Notes: generated by a model not told the origin, from the sequence alone. A DNA stretch of 18,222 bases from Galactobacter sp. (GCA_022712075.1 JALAHE010000258.1:1-18222), one strand, 5' to 3'; counted from the first letter of the stretch, positions 1 to 7,151 are shown. Translations and numbers: made by a program.

Positions 1-47
1 ATCCGCAAAAAGTGCACCCAGCGCGGCGCGCGCCCCCGAACCGCCGG

Positions 48-78
48 CGGCCCGGCACCCCCACGGGGTACCGGGCCG
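48..78 (-). terminator. Terminator-like hairpin after the purine permease
   Basis: Arms CGGCCCGG (48-55) and CCGGGCCG (71-78) pair perfectly. After one mismatch an inner ACCCC/GGGGT stem closes a CAC loop. The hairpin lies 40 bp beyond the stop codon of the minus-strand permease. No T-tract follows, so termination is inferred from position and stem strength alone. Confidence 0.45.
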
Positions 79-117
79 CACGGCAACAGCACGACGACGC
101 CGCCGCGCAGACGCGGC

Positions 118-1578
118 TTAGGCGTTGACGCCCAGCCAGCCGTCCACGACGCCCATGCCGAAGAACAGCACGAACAGCGCGGCGATGATCCACATGAGCG
201 GGTGCACATCGCGGGACTTGCCCTGCACCACGCGGATGAACACGTAGGAGACGAAGCCGGCGCCGATGCCGTCGGCGATGGAGTACGTGAAGGGCATGAG
301 GGCCACCGTCAGGAAGGCCGGGATCGCGATGCCCATGTCCTTCCAGTCGATGTTCACGACCTGGCGCATCATCATGAAGCCGACGCACACGAGGGCCGGG
401 GCCACGGCCTCGAAGGGCACGAAGTTCACGAGCGGCGAGAGGAACATGGCCACGATGAGCAGCAGGCCGGTGACGATCGCGGCGATGCCCGTGCGGGCGC
501 CCTCGCCGATGCCGGCGGAGGACTCCACGAAGATCTGGTTCGAGGAGACGGAGGAACCGCCACCGGCGATGGCGCCGGCCGCGTCCACGAGGAGGACCTT
601 GTTGACGTCCTCAATCTGGCCGTCCTTGTCGATGGAGCCGGCCTCGGTGGCCAGGCCAACCATGGTGCCCATGGCGTCGAAGAAAATCGACAGCAGGATC
701 ACGAAGACCAGCAGGATCGCGGCGATGGCGCCGAGGGAGGACGGCGAGAACGCGCCGAAGTCGACCTTGCCGATGAGGGAGAGGTCGGGGGCGGTCAGCG
801 TGAAGTCGGAGCCGGGAACCACGAGGGACCAGCCGGTGGGGGTGACGGTGCCGTCGGCGCCGACCTTGCCGGGGATCTTGAAGATGAGCTGCAGGACGTT
901 GGCGATCACGGCGGCCACGACGATGCCGATGAGGATGGCGCCCTTCACGTTGCGCACCAGCAGCGCAATGGTCAGGAGCAGGCCGATCACGAACACGAGC
1001 GTGGGCCAGCCGATGAGGCGGCCGTTGATGCCGAGGGTCAGCGGGGTGCCGGTGCCGGCACGGGCGAAGCCGGCGTTGACCAGGCCGATGAGCGTGATGA
1101 AGAAGCCGATGCCGACCACAATCGCGGTCTTGAGCCCGGCGGGCACGGCGTTGAAGACGGCCGTACGGAAGCCGGTGAGCACCAGGATGAACATGATGAC
1201 GCCCGCGATGAGCACGAGGCCCATCATGGACGGCCAGGCCAGGCCGGGGTGCGTGGCGATCGTGGCGGCGACGAGGGCGTTGACGCCCAGGCCGGTCGCG
1301 ATCGCGAAGGGGTGCTTGGCCCAGAGGCCCATGATGATGGAGAGCACGCCGCCCACAAACGCGGTGGCGGCGGCGACCTGCGGAACGCCGAGGGTGTTGC
1401 CGGCGGAGTCCGGCGAGATGCCGAGGATCAGGGGGTTGAGAACCACGATGTAAGACATGGCGAAGAACGTGGCGAAGCCGCCGCGAACCTCGCGCGCCAT
1501 GGTGGAACCGCGCTCGGTGAGCTTGAAGTAGCGGTCCAGGGCACCACGGGGTGCGGGGGTGCTGGTGCGAGTTGACAT
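118..1578 (-). CDS. NCS2-family purine permease (AzgA/PurP-like)
   Basis: This 486-residue polytopic membrane protein has about a dozen hydrophobic segments, the usual size and topology of AzgA-type adenine/guanine/hypoxanthine:proton symporters in the NCS2 (nucleobase-cation symporter 2) family. Family signatures are an N-terminal RYF-L-ERGST-REV block (residues 17-32), FFDAMGTMVGL near residues 299-309 and SSNQIFVESSAGIGEGARTG near 345-364. The last two carry the Asp and Glu that line the substrate site in this family (about D301 and E352). The ATG is chosen because a TAAACT -10 box ends 7 nt upstream and no Shine-Dalgarno is visible, which suggests a leaderless mRNA. It is divergent from the universal stress gene. 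The exact purine specificity cannot be read from sequence. Confidence 0.9.
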   Translation of the reverse strand: MSTRTSTPAPRGALDRYFKLTERGSTMAREVRGGFATFFAMSYIVVLNPLILGISPDSAGNTLGVPQVAAATAFVGGVLSIIMGLWAKHPFAIATGLGVNALVAATIATHPGLAWPSMMGLVLIAGVIMFILVLTGFRTAVFNAVPAGLKTAIVVGIGFFITLIGLVNAGFARAGTGTPLTLGINGRLIGWPTLVFVIGLLLTIALLVRNVKGAILIGIVVAAVIANVLQLIFKIPGKVGADGTVTPTGWSLVVPGSDFTLTAPDLSLIGKVDFGAFSPSSLGAIAAILLVFVILLSIFFDAMGTMVGLATEAGSIDKDGQIEDVNKVLLVDAAGAIAGGGSSVSSNQIFVESSAGIGEGARTGIAAIVTGLLLIVAMFLSPLVNFVPFEAVAPALVCVGFMMMRQVVNIDWKDMGIAIPAFLTVALMPFTYSIADGIGAGFVSYVFIRVVQGKSRDVHPLMWIIAALFVLFFGMGVVDGWLGVNA

Positions 1579-1585
1579 GACAGCT

Positions 1586-1591
1586 AGTTTA
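1586..1591 (-). promoter_or_regulatory. -10 box of a probably leaderless permease mRNA
   Basis: TAAACT on the minus strand (TAnnnT type) ends 7 nt before the permease ATG, so the transcript would begin at or next to the start codon. No convincing -35 was found. Confidence 0.5.
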
Positions 1592-1664
1592 TCGGCGCGC
1601 CGACGGCTTTCCCTCGGGATTTCGCGGTATAGACACGCCCACGCCCCAATGTGACCAGAATCTC

Positions 1665-1683
1665 TTTCTACAACGTGTAGAAA
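1665..1683. promoter_or_regulatory. Perfect 8-3-8 palindrome upstream of the stress gene
   Basis: TTTCTACA-ACG-TGTAGAAA is a perfect inverted repeat with a 3-nt centre. It lies 57 bp before the ATG of the universal stress gene and 87 bp from the permease ATG. Its size and symmetry fit a dimeric regulator's operator. It does not resemble a DosR box. The cognate regulator is unknown. Confidence 0.5.
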
Positions 1684-1739
1684 TGGGGTGAGGGGTGTTC
1701 AATGGGAGCACTTCCTCGAAGCGAACAGGAGTGGTGACC

Positions 1740-2759
1740 ATGGCCGCGCAAGATGCCCCCCGCGAAGACCGCGCCAGCGACGACCTCCGCCGCGAAACCC
1801 CGGGTGCCGGGGCCATCGTGGTGGGAGTGGATGGTTCCGAACAGTCCCTCGATGCCCTCGCCTGGGCCGCCGCCGAGGCGGCCCGCCGCGACCTCGAGGT
1901 GGAGGCCGTGATGTCCTACGCGATCCCCACCTTCGTCGCCACCGCTATGGACGCCGGCTACGCCGCCCTGGACGACGAGTCGCTGCGCCGCGGCGCCGAG
2001 CAGGTGCTCCGCGACGCCCTTGCCGACCTGGAGCGCCGCCGCTCAGAGGTCAAGGACGTGACGTTCGTGGGCCCCGACAAGGTCCGCGCGTACGTCGAAA
2101 CCGGCGACGCCGCCGGCACGCTCCTCGAGTACAGCCGCAACGCCAAGCTCATCGTCATGGGCTCCCGCGGCCGCGGCGGCTTCATGGGCCGCATCCTCGG
2201 CTCCGTCTCCTCGGCCGTGCCGCCGCACGCGCACTGCGCCACCGTGGTGGTCCCCAAGGGCTCCCTCGAGCGCACCGACGTCGACGACGTCGTGGTGGTC
2301 GGTGTGGACGGCTCCGAGCGCGCCCGCTTGGCCATGCTCGACGCCGCCCGCGAGGCCGAGGCGCGCGATTGCCGCCTCCGCATCGTCTGGGCTCTCCCGC
2401 CGCTGACCGGCACGCAGGCCTGGGTCTCCGCCGCGATCGACTACGAGGCAGTCATGGCCGAGATGCGCGAGCAGATCGACGCCGGCGCCCTGTGGCTGCG
2501 CCACCACTTCAAGGGCCTCGACGTCGAGACCGCCGTGGTCGAGGGCATCCCCGGCCAGGTGCTGGTCAAGGAATCCGAGCGGGCGCGCCTCGTCATCACC
2601 GGCACGCGCGGCCGCGGCGGCTTCGCCGGCGTGCTGCTGGGCTCCACCTCGCAGGCCGTGCTCCACCACTCCAAGGCACCGGTGTTTGTGGTCCCGAACC
2701 GCAAGGATCGCCGCGTCGAGAACCGCGCCGACTTCGGCCCCATGCCCAGCGACGACTGA
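1740..2759 (+). CDS. Tandem-domain universal stress protein (UspA family)
   Basis: The product has 339 residues and two Usp domains (about 24-172 and 183-320). Each begins with a VVGVDGSE strand-turn and ends with the ATP-binding pattern G-x2-G-x9-G-S: G141, G144, G154-S155 in the first and G288, G291, G301-S302 in the second. Both domains therefore look ATP-binding. In actinobacteria such tandem Usps are cytoplasmic proteins tied to stationary phase, hypoxia or stress survival. The ATG is preferred over an in-frame GTG at 1695 because AGGAG (1727-1731) sits 8 nt upstream. The gene is monocistronic, divergent from the permease, and followed by a strong palindrome at its convergent end. The specific stress role is unknown. 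Confidence 0.9.
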   Translation: MAAQDAPREDRASDDLRRETPGAGAIVVGVDGSEQSLDALAWAAAEAARRDLEVEAVMSYAIPTFVATAMDAGYAALDDESLRRGAEQVLRDALADLERRRSEVKDVTFVGPDKVRAYVETGDAAGTLLEYSRNAKLIVMGSRGRGGFMGRILGSVSSAVPPHAHCATVVVPKGSLERTDVDDVVVVGVDGSERARLAMLDAAREAEARDCRLRIVWALPPLTGTQAWVSAAIDYEAVMAEMREQIDAGALWLRHHFKGLDVETAVVEGIPGQVLVKESERARLVITGTRGRGGFAGVLLGSTSQAVLHHSKAPVFVVPNRKDRRVENRADFGPMPSDD

Positions 2760-2788
2760 GCGTTCCGGGCGCCCACGGCTCCAGAGCT

Positions 2789-2829
2789 CGACGGCGGGTG
2801 GTCACCTTCAAGGTGACCACCCGCCGTCG
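2789..2829. terminator. Long perfect palindrome, bidirectional terminator (copy 1 of 2)
   Basis: Twenty-base arms (2789-2808 and 2810-2829) are perfectly complementary around one central base, with CTTCAAG at the tip. The element lies 29 bp after the plus-strand stress gene and faces the end of the minus-strand P60 gene, so it can serve both directions. A second copy with compensated stem changes occurs at 15687-15727. No T-run follows. Confidence 0.7.
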
Positions 2830-2897
2830 CGCTGTGGGTGGGTGAGGCGTCCCGTGCCAGGCGGCCTGTGCCGTCATCCGTGCACCAAGCGAACGCA

Positions 2898-2937
2898 CGA
2901 ACGGCCGGCTCCCCGTGCATCGGGAACCGGCCGTTCG
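2898..2937 (-). terminator. Hairpin just downstream of the NlpC/P60 gene
   Basis: Arms CGAACGGCCGG (2898-2908) and CCGGCCGTTCG (2927-2937) pair perfectly. After one mismatch an inner TCCC/GGGA helix extends the stem. It begins 17 bp beyond the stop codon of the minus-strand hydrolase gene. There is no obvious U-tract, so terminator function rests on position. Confidence 0.5.
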
Positions 2938-2954
2938 GCGTCTGCGGGGCTGCC

Positions 2955-4820
2955 TCAGTAGCGGGCGGCCATGGGGTAGAGGTTGTTGACCCAGCTCAGC
3001 GGGGTGGTGGAGATACCGGCGCTGGGGTTGCGGGCGTGGACCACCTGGCCGTCGCCGATGTAGATGGCCACGTGGTACATCGAGGCGCCACCGTTGCTGG
3101 AGGAGAACACCAGGTCACCGCGCTTGAGCTGGCTCAGCGGGATGTGCTTGGGGGCGTTCTTGTACTGGCTCGTGGACGTGCGGGTCATGCTCACGCCGGA
3201 CTTGTTGAAGGCCGTCAGCGCAAAGCTGGAGCAGTCGAAGTACGTGGGGCCGTTGGCGCCGAAGATGTAGCCGTACTTGTCGTTGCCCGCGATCTGCAGG
3301 GCCCAGGCGATGGCGGCCTCCTTGGAGGAGGAGCCGGTGGACGGGGTGTCGTCCTCGTCGGCCTTGGCGGCGGCTTCCTGCTCCGCCTTCTTCTTGGCAG
3401 CGGCGGCGGCTTCGGCCTTCTTCTTGGCGGCGGCCTCGGCGGCAGCCTTCTTCTTCGCGGCGGCCTTAGCGGCTGCCTCCTGGGCCGCCTTCTTCTCGGC
3501 AGCCGCCTTCTTCTGGGCCGCCTCGGCCTTCGCCTTGGCCTCCTGCGCTGCCTGCTTCGCGGCCTCGGCCTTCTCGGCGGCGCTGGCCTTGGCGGCGGCC
3601 TCCTCGGCCGCCTCCTTGTCCTTCTTCGCCTGCTCGGCCTGGGCGGCGGCCTCTTCGGCAGCCTTCTTGTCCGCGGCGGCCTGGGCGGCGGCCTCGGCAT
3701 CGGCCTTGTCCTTGGCCTCCTGCTCGGCCTTCGCCTTGGCGTCCGCCTCGTCGGCGGCCTGCTGCTCGGCGTCGCTGGTGTCCTCGGCGGAGGAGCCGGC
3801 GTCCGACGACGACCCTTCCTCCTGGCCGCCGTCGGACGAATCCTGGGTGCCCTGATCCTCGGTGGTGGTCTCGGTGGCGAGCTCGGCGGGGCGGGCGATG
3901 CCGTCCACCACGGAGCCGTCCTCCTCGGCGGCCGCGGCCTCGGCGGCCTGGCGCTGCTCCTCGGCGCGGCGGGCCTCGGCCTCCTGCGCGGCCTTGGCGG
4001 CAGCAGCCTCCTTGGCGGCGGCGAGGGCGGCCGCGCGGGCCTTCTCCTCGCGCTCGGGCTGGGCCTTCTCCTCGTCCTTGACGCTTGTGCCGTTGAGCTC
4101 GGCGAGGCGGGAGAGCAGGGTGGAGCGCTCGGTCGTGTTCTTCTCGACGGCCTCGCGGAAGCCGGAGGCCTGCTGCTGGGCCTGCTGCTCGGCCTCGGTC
4201 TGCGCGGAGACGGCCTGCTCGGCGGAGCGCTGCGTCGCGTCGGCGTAGGCCTTCCACTGCGTCGCAAGGGCCGCGGAGGCCTCGGAGGAGCGCAGATCGC
4301 GGGTGCTGGAATCGGAGAGCGTGCGGAGGGTGCGGGCGCGATCAAGGGCGGCCTGCGGGTCGCCGGAGAGCAGCTCCGCGGTCGTGGCGTCGTAGCCGCC
4401 GTTGCGGTAGGCGGAGGCGGCGATCTGGCCCACGCGCTCCTGCGCGTCCTTGAGCTGTTGCTGGGCGGCGCTGGCCTGCGTGGCGGCGGCCTTGGCGCGC
4501 TCCTGGCGGGTCAGCACGAGCTGCTGGGCCTCGGAGAGCTTGTCCCACGAGGTCTGCGCGTTCTCGGCGACCTGCTCAAGCTGCTTGGAGGTGTCATCGA
4601 GCGACTTCTGCAGGCGCTGCACCATGGCGGACTTCGCGGCGGGGTCGACCTTGGCGGCCTTGACCTCGGCCTGGCTCGGCGCGGCGGTGGCCGGCTGGGC
4701 CTGCACGGGGGCGGCGGGGGCCTGCGCGCCGGGCTCGGCCACGGCGGCCGCACCCGTGAAGGTGGCGGCGACGAGCGCGACGGTGCAAGCCGAGGCGCCC
4801 AGGGTGAGTCGCGAAGCCAT
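2955..4820 (-). CDS. Secreted NlpC/P60 peptidoglycan endopeptidase with coiled-coil stalk
   Basis: The protein has 621 residues. A signal peptide (about 1-28, cleavage near AVA-EP) leads into a coiled-coil region (about 60-300), an acidic Ser/Asp/Glu linker (about 300-355), an Ala/Lys/Glu-rich helix like a TolA stalk (about 356-488) and a C-terminal NlpC/P60 domain (about 497-621). The catalytic residues are visible: C530 in FDCSSF, H583 in YHVAIYIGDG and H595 in VVHARN. Proteins of this layout (P60, RipA, PcsB-like) cleave peptide stems of peptidoglycan outside the cell during growth and separation. GAGGA lies shortly before the ATG on the minus strand. The gene stands alone behind its own promoter. 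The shadow frames over the stalk are composition artefacts. Confidence 0.93.
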   Translation of the reverse strand: MASRLTLGASACTVALVAATFTGAAAVAEPGAQAPAAPVQAQPATAAPSQAEVKAAKVDPAAKSAMVQRLQKSLDDTSKQLEQVAENAQTSWDKLSEAQQLVLTRQERAKAAATQASAAQQQLKDAQERVGQIAASAYRNGGYDATTAELLSGDPQAALDRARTLRTLSDSSTRDLRSSEASAALATQWKAYADATQRSAEQAVSAQTEAEQQAQQQASGFREAVEKNTTERSTLLSRLAELNGTSVKDEEKAQPEREEKARAAALAAAKEAAAAKAAQEAEARRAEEQRQAAEAAAAEEDGSVVDGIARPAELATETTTEDQGTQDSSDGGQEEGSSSDAGSSAEDTSDAEQQAADEADAKAKAEQEAKDKADAEAAAQAAADKKAAEEAAAQAEQAKKDKEAAEEAAAKASAAEKAEAAKQAAQEAKAKAEAAQKKAAAEKKAAQEAAAKAAAKKKAAAEAAAKKKAEAAAAAKKKAEQEAAAKADEDDTPSTGSSSKEAAIAWALQIAGNDKYGYIFGANGPTYFDCSSFALTAFNKSGVSMTRTSTSQYKNAPKHIPLSQLKRGDLVFSSSNGGASMYHVAIYIGDGQVVHARNPSAGISTTPLSWVNNLYPMAARY

Positions 4821-4867
4821 GATGTTTCCTCACTGCAGATGACAGTTTGCGTGTGGTGCGAAGCGGG

Positions 4868-4902
4868 TCACGGTCCGTGATCTTGGGCGGGGCCAAGATC
4901 AC
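4868..4902 (-). promoter_or_regulatory. Structured 5' leader/operator of the P60 gene
   Basis: A perfect 10-bp stem, GTGATCTTGG (4877-4886) with CCAAGATCAC (4893-4902), closes a 6-nt loop. A second symmetry, TCACGG-T-CCGTGA (4868-4880), shares its GTGA with the first. Both lie between the predicted transcription start (about 4919) and the ATG, so they could act as RNA structure or as a DNA operator. The conserved cores of the c-di-AMP (ydaO) riboswitch were not seen. Confidence 0.5.
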
Positions 4903-4925
4903 GATCGGATCAACGTCACTCGAAC

Positions 4926-4954
4926 ACCATACGGAACTCACACACCTCTGGCAA
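4926..4954 (-). promoter_or_regulatory. Sigma70-type promoter of the P60 gene
   Basis: On the minus strand TTGCCA (-35, 4954-4949) is followed after exactly 17 nt by TATGGT (-10, 4931-4926). The -35 matches the consensus at five of six positions. The start of transcription would be near 4919, giving a leader of about 100 nt. Confidence 0.6.
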
Positions 4955-4983
4955 CACTAGTCACATAAGCAACATAAACCACA
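4951..4983. promoter_or_regulatory. 9-bp-spaced direct repeats, MtrA-like box
   Basis: Hexamers GCAACA (4951), GTCACA (4960), GCAACA (4969) and the weaker ACCACA (4978) recur with a strict 9-bp period. They begin at the -35 of the P60 promoter and run upstream. This resembles the direct-repeat sites (GTCACA/GTAACA type) of the actinobacterial response regulator MtrA, which controls cell-wall hydrolase genes. The link to MtrA is an inference. Confidence 0.5.
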
Positions 4984-5068
4984 GTCGCGAGCGAATATCG
5001 AGCGTAAACCGGAGGTCACGCCGCGGTGACGCTTGGCTGGATGTCGGCCGGACGCCGTCGATCATTGG

Positions 5069-5095
5069 GCGTGCGCGTACGCGTACGCGTGCGCG
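5069..5095. repeat. 27-nt strictly alternating purine-pyrimidine tract
   Basis: Every step from 5069 to 5095 alternates purine and pyrimidine, mostly GC/GT with two TACG units, a composition that favours left-handed Z-DNA under negative supercoiling. It is followed by a 12-nt perfect palindrome (5098-5109) and another GC palindrome at 5122-5138. Confidence 0.6.
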
Positions 5096-5121
5096 GGCTC
5101 GCGCGCGAGGCGCGCGCTGCG

Positions 5122-5138
5122 CGCCGGCCAGGCCGGCG
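5122..5138. repeat. GC-rich palindrome between divergent P60 and agaS
   Basis: CGCCGGCC-A-GGCCGGCG is perfectly symmetric around one base. Role unknown. It may insulate the two divergent units or mark the end of a short transcript. Confidence 0.45.
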
Positions 5139-5190
5139 TGCCCCCAAAAACCTGCACAACACCCTTCCCCTCGGCGTCGATGTGAGAGAT

Positions 5191-5220
5191 TATGCTCAAG
5201 AAGCACTTGAAACGATCAAG
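5191..5220 (+). promoter_or_regulatory. Candidate -10 box and operator array of the agaS operon
   Basis: TATGCT (5191-5196) is a TAnnnT-type -10 without a clear -35. It runs into three alternating half-sites, TCAAG (5196-5200), CTTGA (5206-5210) and TCAAG (5216-5220), each separated by 5 nt, so half-sites recur every helical turn. This fits an operator for a multimeric regulator, possibly the DeoR-type protein at 12768. The promoter assignment is tentative. Confidence 0.45.
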
Positions 5221-5311
5221 ACCAATCACATCCCCGGTGTCGACGCCGCGCGGGAGGCCCATCCGCCTCCCCGGCGCGCCCGGACCAGCCACCAGCAGGA
5301 AGGGCACGCAC

Positions 5312-6223
5312 ATGAGCACCTATATGGAGGAGGAGCTGCGCTCGCAGCCCGAGGTGTGGACCCGCGCCATCGCCGAGGCGAGCGAACGCCGCGACACCGA
5401 GCCGATCGCCGCCCCCGGGCAGCGCGTGGCCGTCATCGGCTGCGGCACCTCGTGGTTTATGGCCCAGTCCTGGGCCAAGGCCCGCGAGCTCGCAGGCCAG
5501 GGCCTCACCGACGCCTTCTCGGCCTCGGAATCCGACCTGAGCCTGCGCGCGCAGAACTACGATCTGCTCGTGGCCATCACCCGCTCCGGCACCACCACCG
5601 AGGTCCTCGAGGTCCTCACCGAGCTCAAGGGCGTCCTCCCGAGCGTCGCGATCATCGGCGACCCCGACACCCCGATCGTCACGCTCGCCGACCGCATCGT
5701 TGCCCTGCCATACGCCGACGAGCGTTCGGTGGTGCAGACCCGCTTCGCCACGACGGCGCTTGCCTACCTGCTCACGGACTCCGGCATCGACCTCGGCACC
5801 GCCGTCGAGGACGCCCGCGTTGCCGTGGACACCCCCACGGGCCAGGACCTCATCGACGCCGAGCAGTTCACGTTCCTCGGCCGCGGCTGGACCTACGGCC
5901 TGGCCAACGAGGCCGGCCTCAAGATGCGCGAGGCCGTCCAGGGCTGGACCGAGTCCTACCCGGCCAAGGAGTACCGTCACGGACCCATCTCCATCGCCGG
6001 CCCGAACCGCGTCACGTGGCTCATCGGCGACGGCCCCTCCGCGCTGCGCGGCGAGGTCGAGGTCACGGGCGGCGCCTACCTGCACCACCCCGAGGTCCAC
6101 CCGCTCGCCGAGCTGGCCCGTGTGCACCGCGTGACCCTCGACCGCGCCCTGGCCCGCGGCCTCAACCCCGATGAGCCGCGCCACCTGACGCGCTCGATCA
6201 TCCTCGACGGCGACGATGCCTGA
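5312..6223 (+). CDS. agaS: SIS-domain aldose-ketose isomerase/deaminase, AgaS-like
   Basis: The 303-residue protein carries two sugar isomerase (SIS) domains. It opens with the family motif EEELRSQPEVW (6-16). The first domain shows GCGTSW (43-48) and TRSGTTTEV (90-98) for sugar-phosphate binding. The second starts at GRGWTYGLANEAGLKMRE (190-207) and ends in AKEYRHGP (218-225), the counterpart of the GlmS isomerase loop. AgaS converts galactosamine-6-P to tagatose-6-P with release of ammonia, which fits the downstream PfkB kinase and aldolase. The ATG follows AGGAAGG by 8 nt; an in-frame ATG at 5192 lacks a binding site. It overlaps the ROK gene by 8 nt, implying translational coupling. A FrlB-type deglycase is the main alternative. 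Confidence 0.8.
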   Translation: MSTYMEEELRSQPEVWTRAIAEASERRDTEPIAAPGQRVAVIGCGTSWFMAQSWAKARELAGQGLTDAFSASESDLSLRAQNYDLLVAITRSGTTTEVLEVLTELKGVLPSVAIIGDPDTPIVTLADRIVALPYADERSVVQTRFATTALAYLLTDSGIDLGTAVEDARVAVDTPTGQDLIDAEQFTFLGRGWTYGLANEAGLKMREAVQGWTESYPAKEYRHGPISIAGPNRVTWLIGDGPSALRGEVEVTGGAYLHHPEVHPLAELARVHRVTLDRALARGLNPDEPRHLTRSIILDGDDA

Positions 6224-7151
6224 GCGCGCCCCCCTGCTCCTGCTGGACGTGGGGGGAACCGACATCAAGGCGGCGGTGGCGCGCGGCGCCGGGCGTGAGC
6301 TCGGCCCCGCGCTTCGCCGCGGCGTGCTGGCGCACGCCGACTCGAGCGGACAGGCACTCCTCAGCCAGTTGGCAGGGATCGCCTCAGAGGTGCTCGACGG
6401 CGAGCGGCCGGGTGCCGCCGCCCTCCTCCTTCCGGGGATCGTTGACACCCGGCGCCGGCGCGCCGTGTTCTCGGCCAACCTGGGCCTGCGCGACGCAGCG
6501 ATCCCGGACGCCTTGGCCGAGCGCCTGGGCGTGCCCCTGGCCTTCGGCCACGATGTCGGAACCGCCGCCGAGGCAGAACTGGCCGAGGGCGCCGGGCGCG
6601 ACGGCGCCGCGTGCACCCTCGTGGTGGTCATCGGCACGGGCATCGCCTCCACCGCGTTCATTGGCGAGCGCCGCGTCGACGTTCCCGGTGCAGGCGAGCT
6701 GGGCCACGTGCCAGTCCCCGGCGGTCTGGCCTGCTCGTGCGGCGCCACCGGCTGCCTCGAAACCATCGCCTCCGCGGCGGGGATCGCCCGCGCGTACGAG
6801 CGCCTGAGCGGCGAGGCCGTGCAGGGCGCCAAGCAGGTGCTCGACCGGGCCCAGGCGGGCGACCCAGCCGCGGCCGCCGCCTGGGAACAGGCCGTCGAGG
6901 CCCTCGCCTTTGCGCTGCACTGGTCGGTTGGCCTCCTCGGCGTCGACCGCGTGATCGTGGGAGGCGGGCTCTCCGAAGCTGGCGAGTCGCTCCTGACGCC
7001 GCTGCGCGCCGCTCTGGCGGAGCGCCTGTCTTTCATGCCGGCGCCCGCCATCGTGCCCGCCCGCTTGGGCGGCGACGCCGGGCTCGTGGGGGCCAGGCGG
7101 CTGGCCCTGGCCCTCGAGGCCTCGCTCGACGCAGAGGAGGAGCGCCCGTGA
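6216..7151 (+). CDS. ROK-family sugar kinase, probable N-acetylhexosamine kinase
   Basis: The 311-residue product has the ROK (repressor, ORF, kinase) fold without a DNA-binding domain. It shows the phosphate loop DVGGTDIK (11-18), the catalytic aspartate D113 in GHDVGTAA, a GTGI loop (140-143), GELGH (160-164) and the zinc motif CSCGATGCLE (C173, C175, C180). ROK kinases phosphorylate glucose, GlcNAc, GalNAc, ManNAc or fructose at the expense of ATP in the cytoplasm. Between an AgaS-like enzyme and a tagatose-6-P-type kinase, and with an ABC importer that delivers unphosphorylated sugar, GalNAc and/or GlcNAc 6-kinase is the likeliest role (compare AgaK). Its ATG lies inside the end of agaS and its TGA overlaps the next GTG. 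Confidence 0.85.
   Translation: MPERAPLLLLDVGGTDIKAAVARGAGRELGPALRRGVLAHADSSGQALLSQLAGIASEVLDGERPGAAALLLPGIVDTRRRRAVFSANLGLRDAAIPDALAERLGVPLAFGHDVGTAAEAELAEGAGRDGAACTLVVVIGTGIASTAFIGERRVDVPGAGELGHVPVPGGLACSCGATGCLETIASAAGIARAYERLSGEAVQGAKQVLDRAQAGDPAAAAAWEQAVEALAFALHWSVGLLGVDRVIVGGGLSEAGESLLTPLRAALAERLSFMPAPAIVPARLGGDAGLVGARRLALALEASLDAEEERP

Larger units (their letters stand above)
4821..5311. other. 491-bp divergent intergenic region between P60 and agaS
   Basis: No gene is supported here. The P60 side (4868-4983) holds a promoter, 9-bp-spaced direct repeats and a leader hairpin. The middle (5069-5138) is a run of alternating purine-pyrimidine and GC palindromes. The agaS side (5191-5220) holds a -10-like box and an alternating TCAAG/CTTGA array. 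A reading frame open from 5192 is the upstream extension of agaS and lacks a ribosome binding site. Confidence 0.8.

Noticed and set aside
202..1575. Long plus-strand frames antisense to the purine permease, up to 457 codons
   Set aside because: Rich in His, Asp, Gly and Arg with no family motif. They mirror a real NCS2 protein on the other strand and arise from high GC.
2838..4880. A 680-codon plus-strand frame rich in Gly and Leu antisense to the P60 gene
   Set aside because: Low-complexity translation of the Ala/Lys/Glu stalk in reverse. The minus-strand frame has a signal peptide, the Cys-His-His triad and a promoter.
4821..4925. c-di-AMP (ydaO-type) riboswitch in the P60 leader
   Set aside because: This class often precedes actinobacterial cell-wall hydrolases, but its conserved cores were not found and the predicted leader of about 100 nt is short for it.
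5192..5311. N-terminal extension of agaS from the ATG at 5192
   Set aside because: It overlaps the operator-like array, lacks a ribosome binding site, and adds 40 residues before the conserved SIS start motif.
6611..7147. Upstream extension of the PfkB frame into the ROK gene
   Set aside because: Arg-rich translation inside a real gene. PfkB homology begins exactly at the GTG at 7148, which overlaps the ROK stop.
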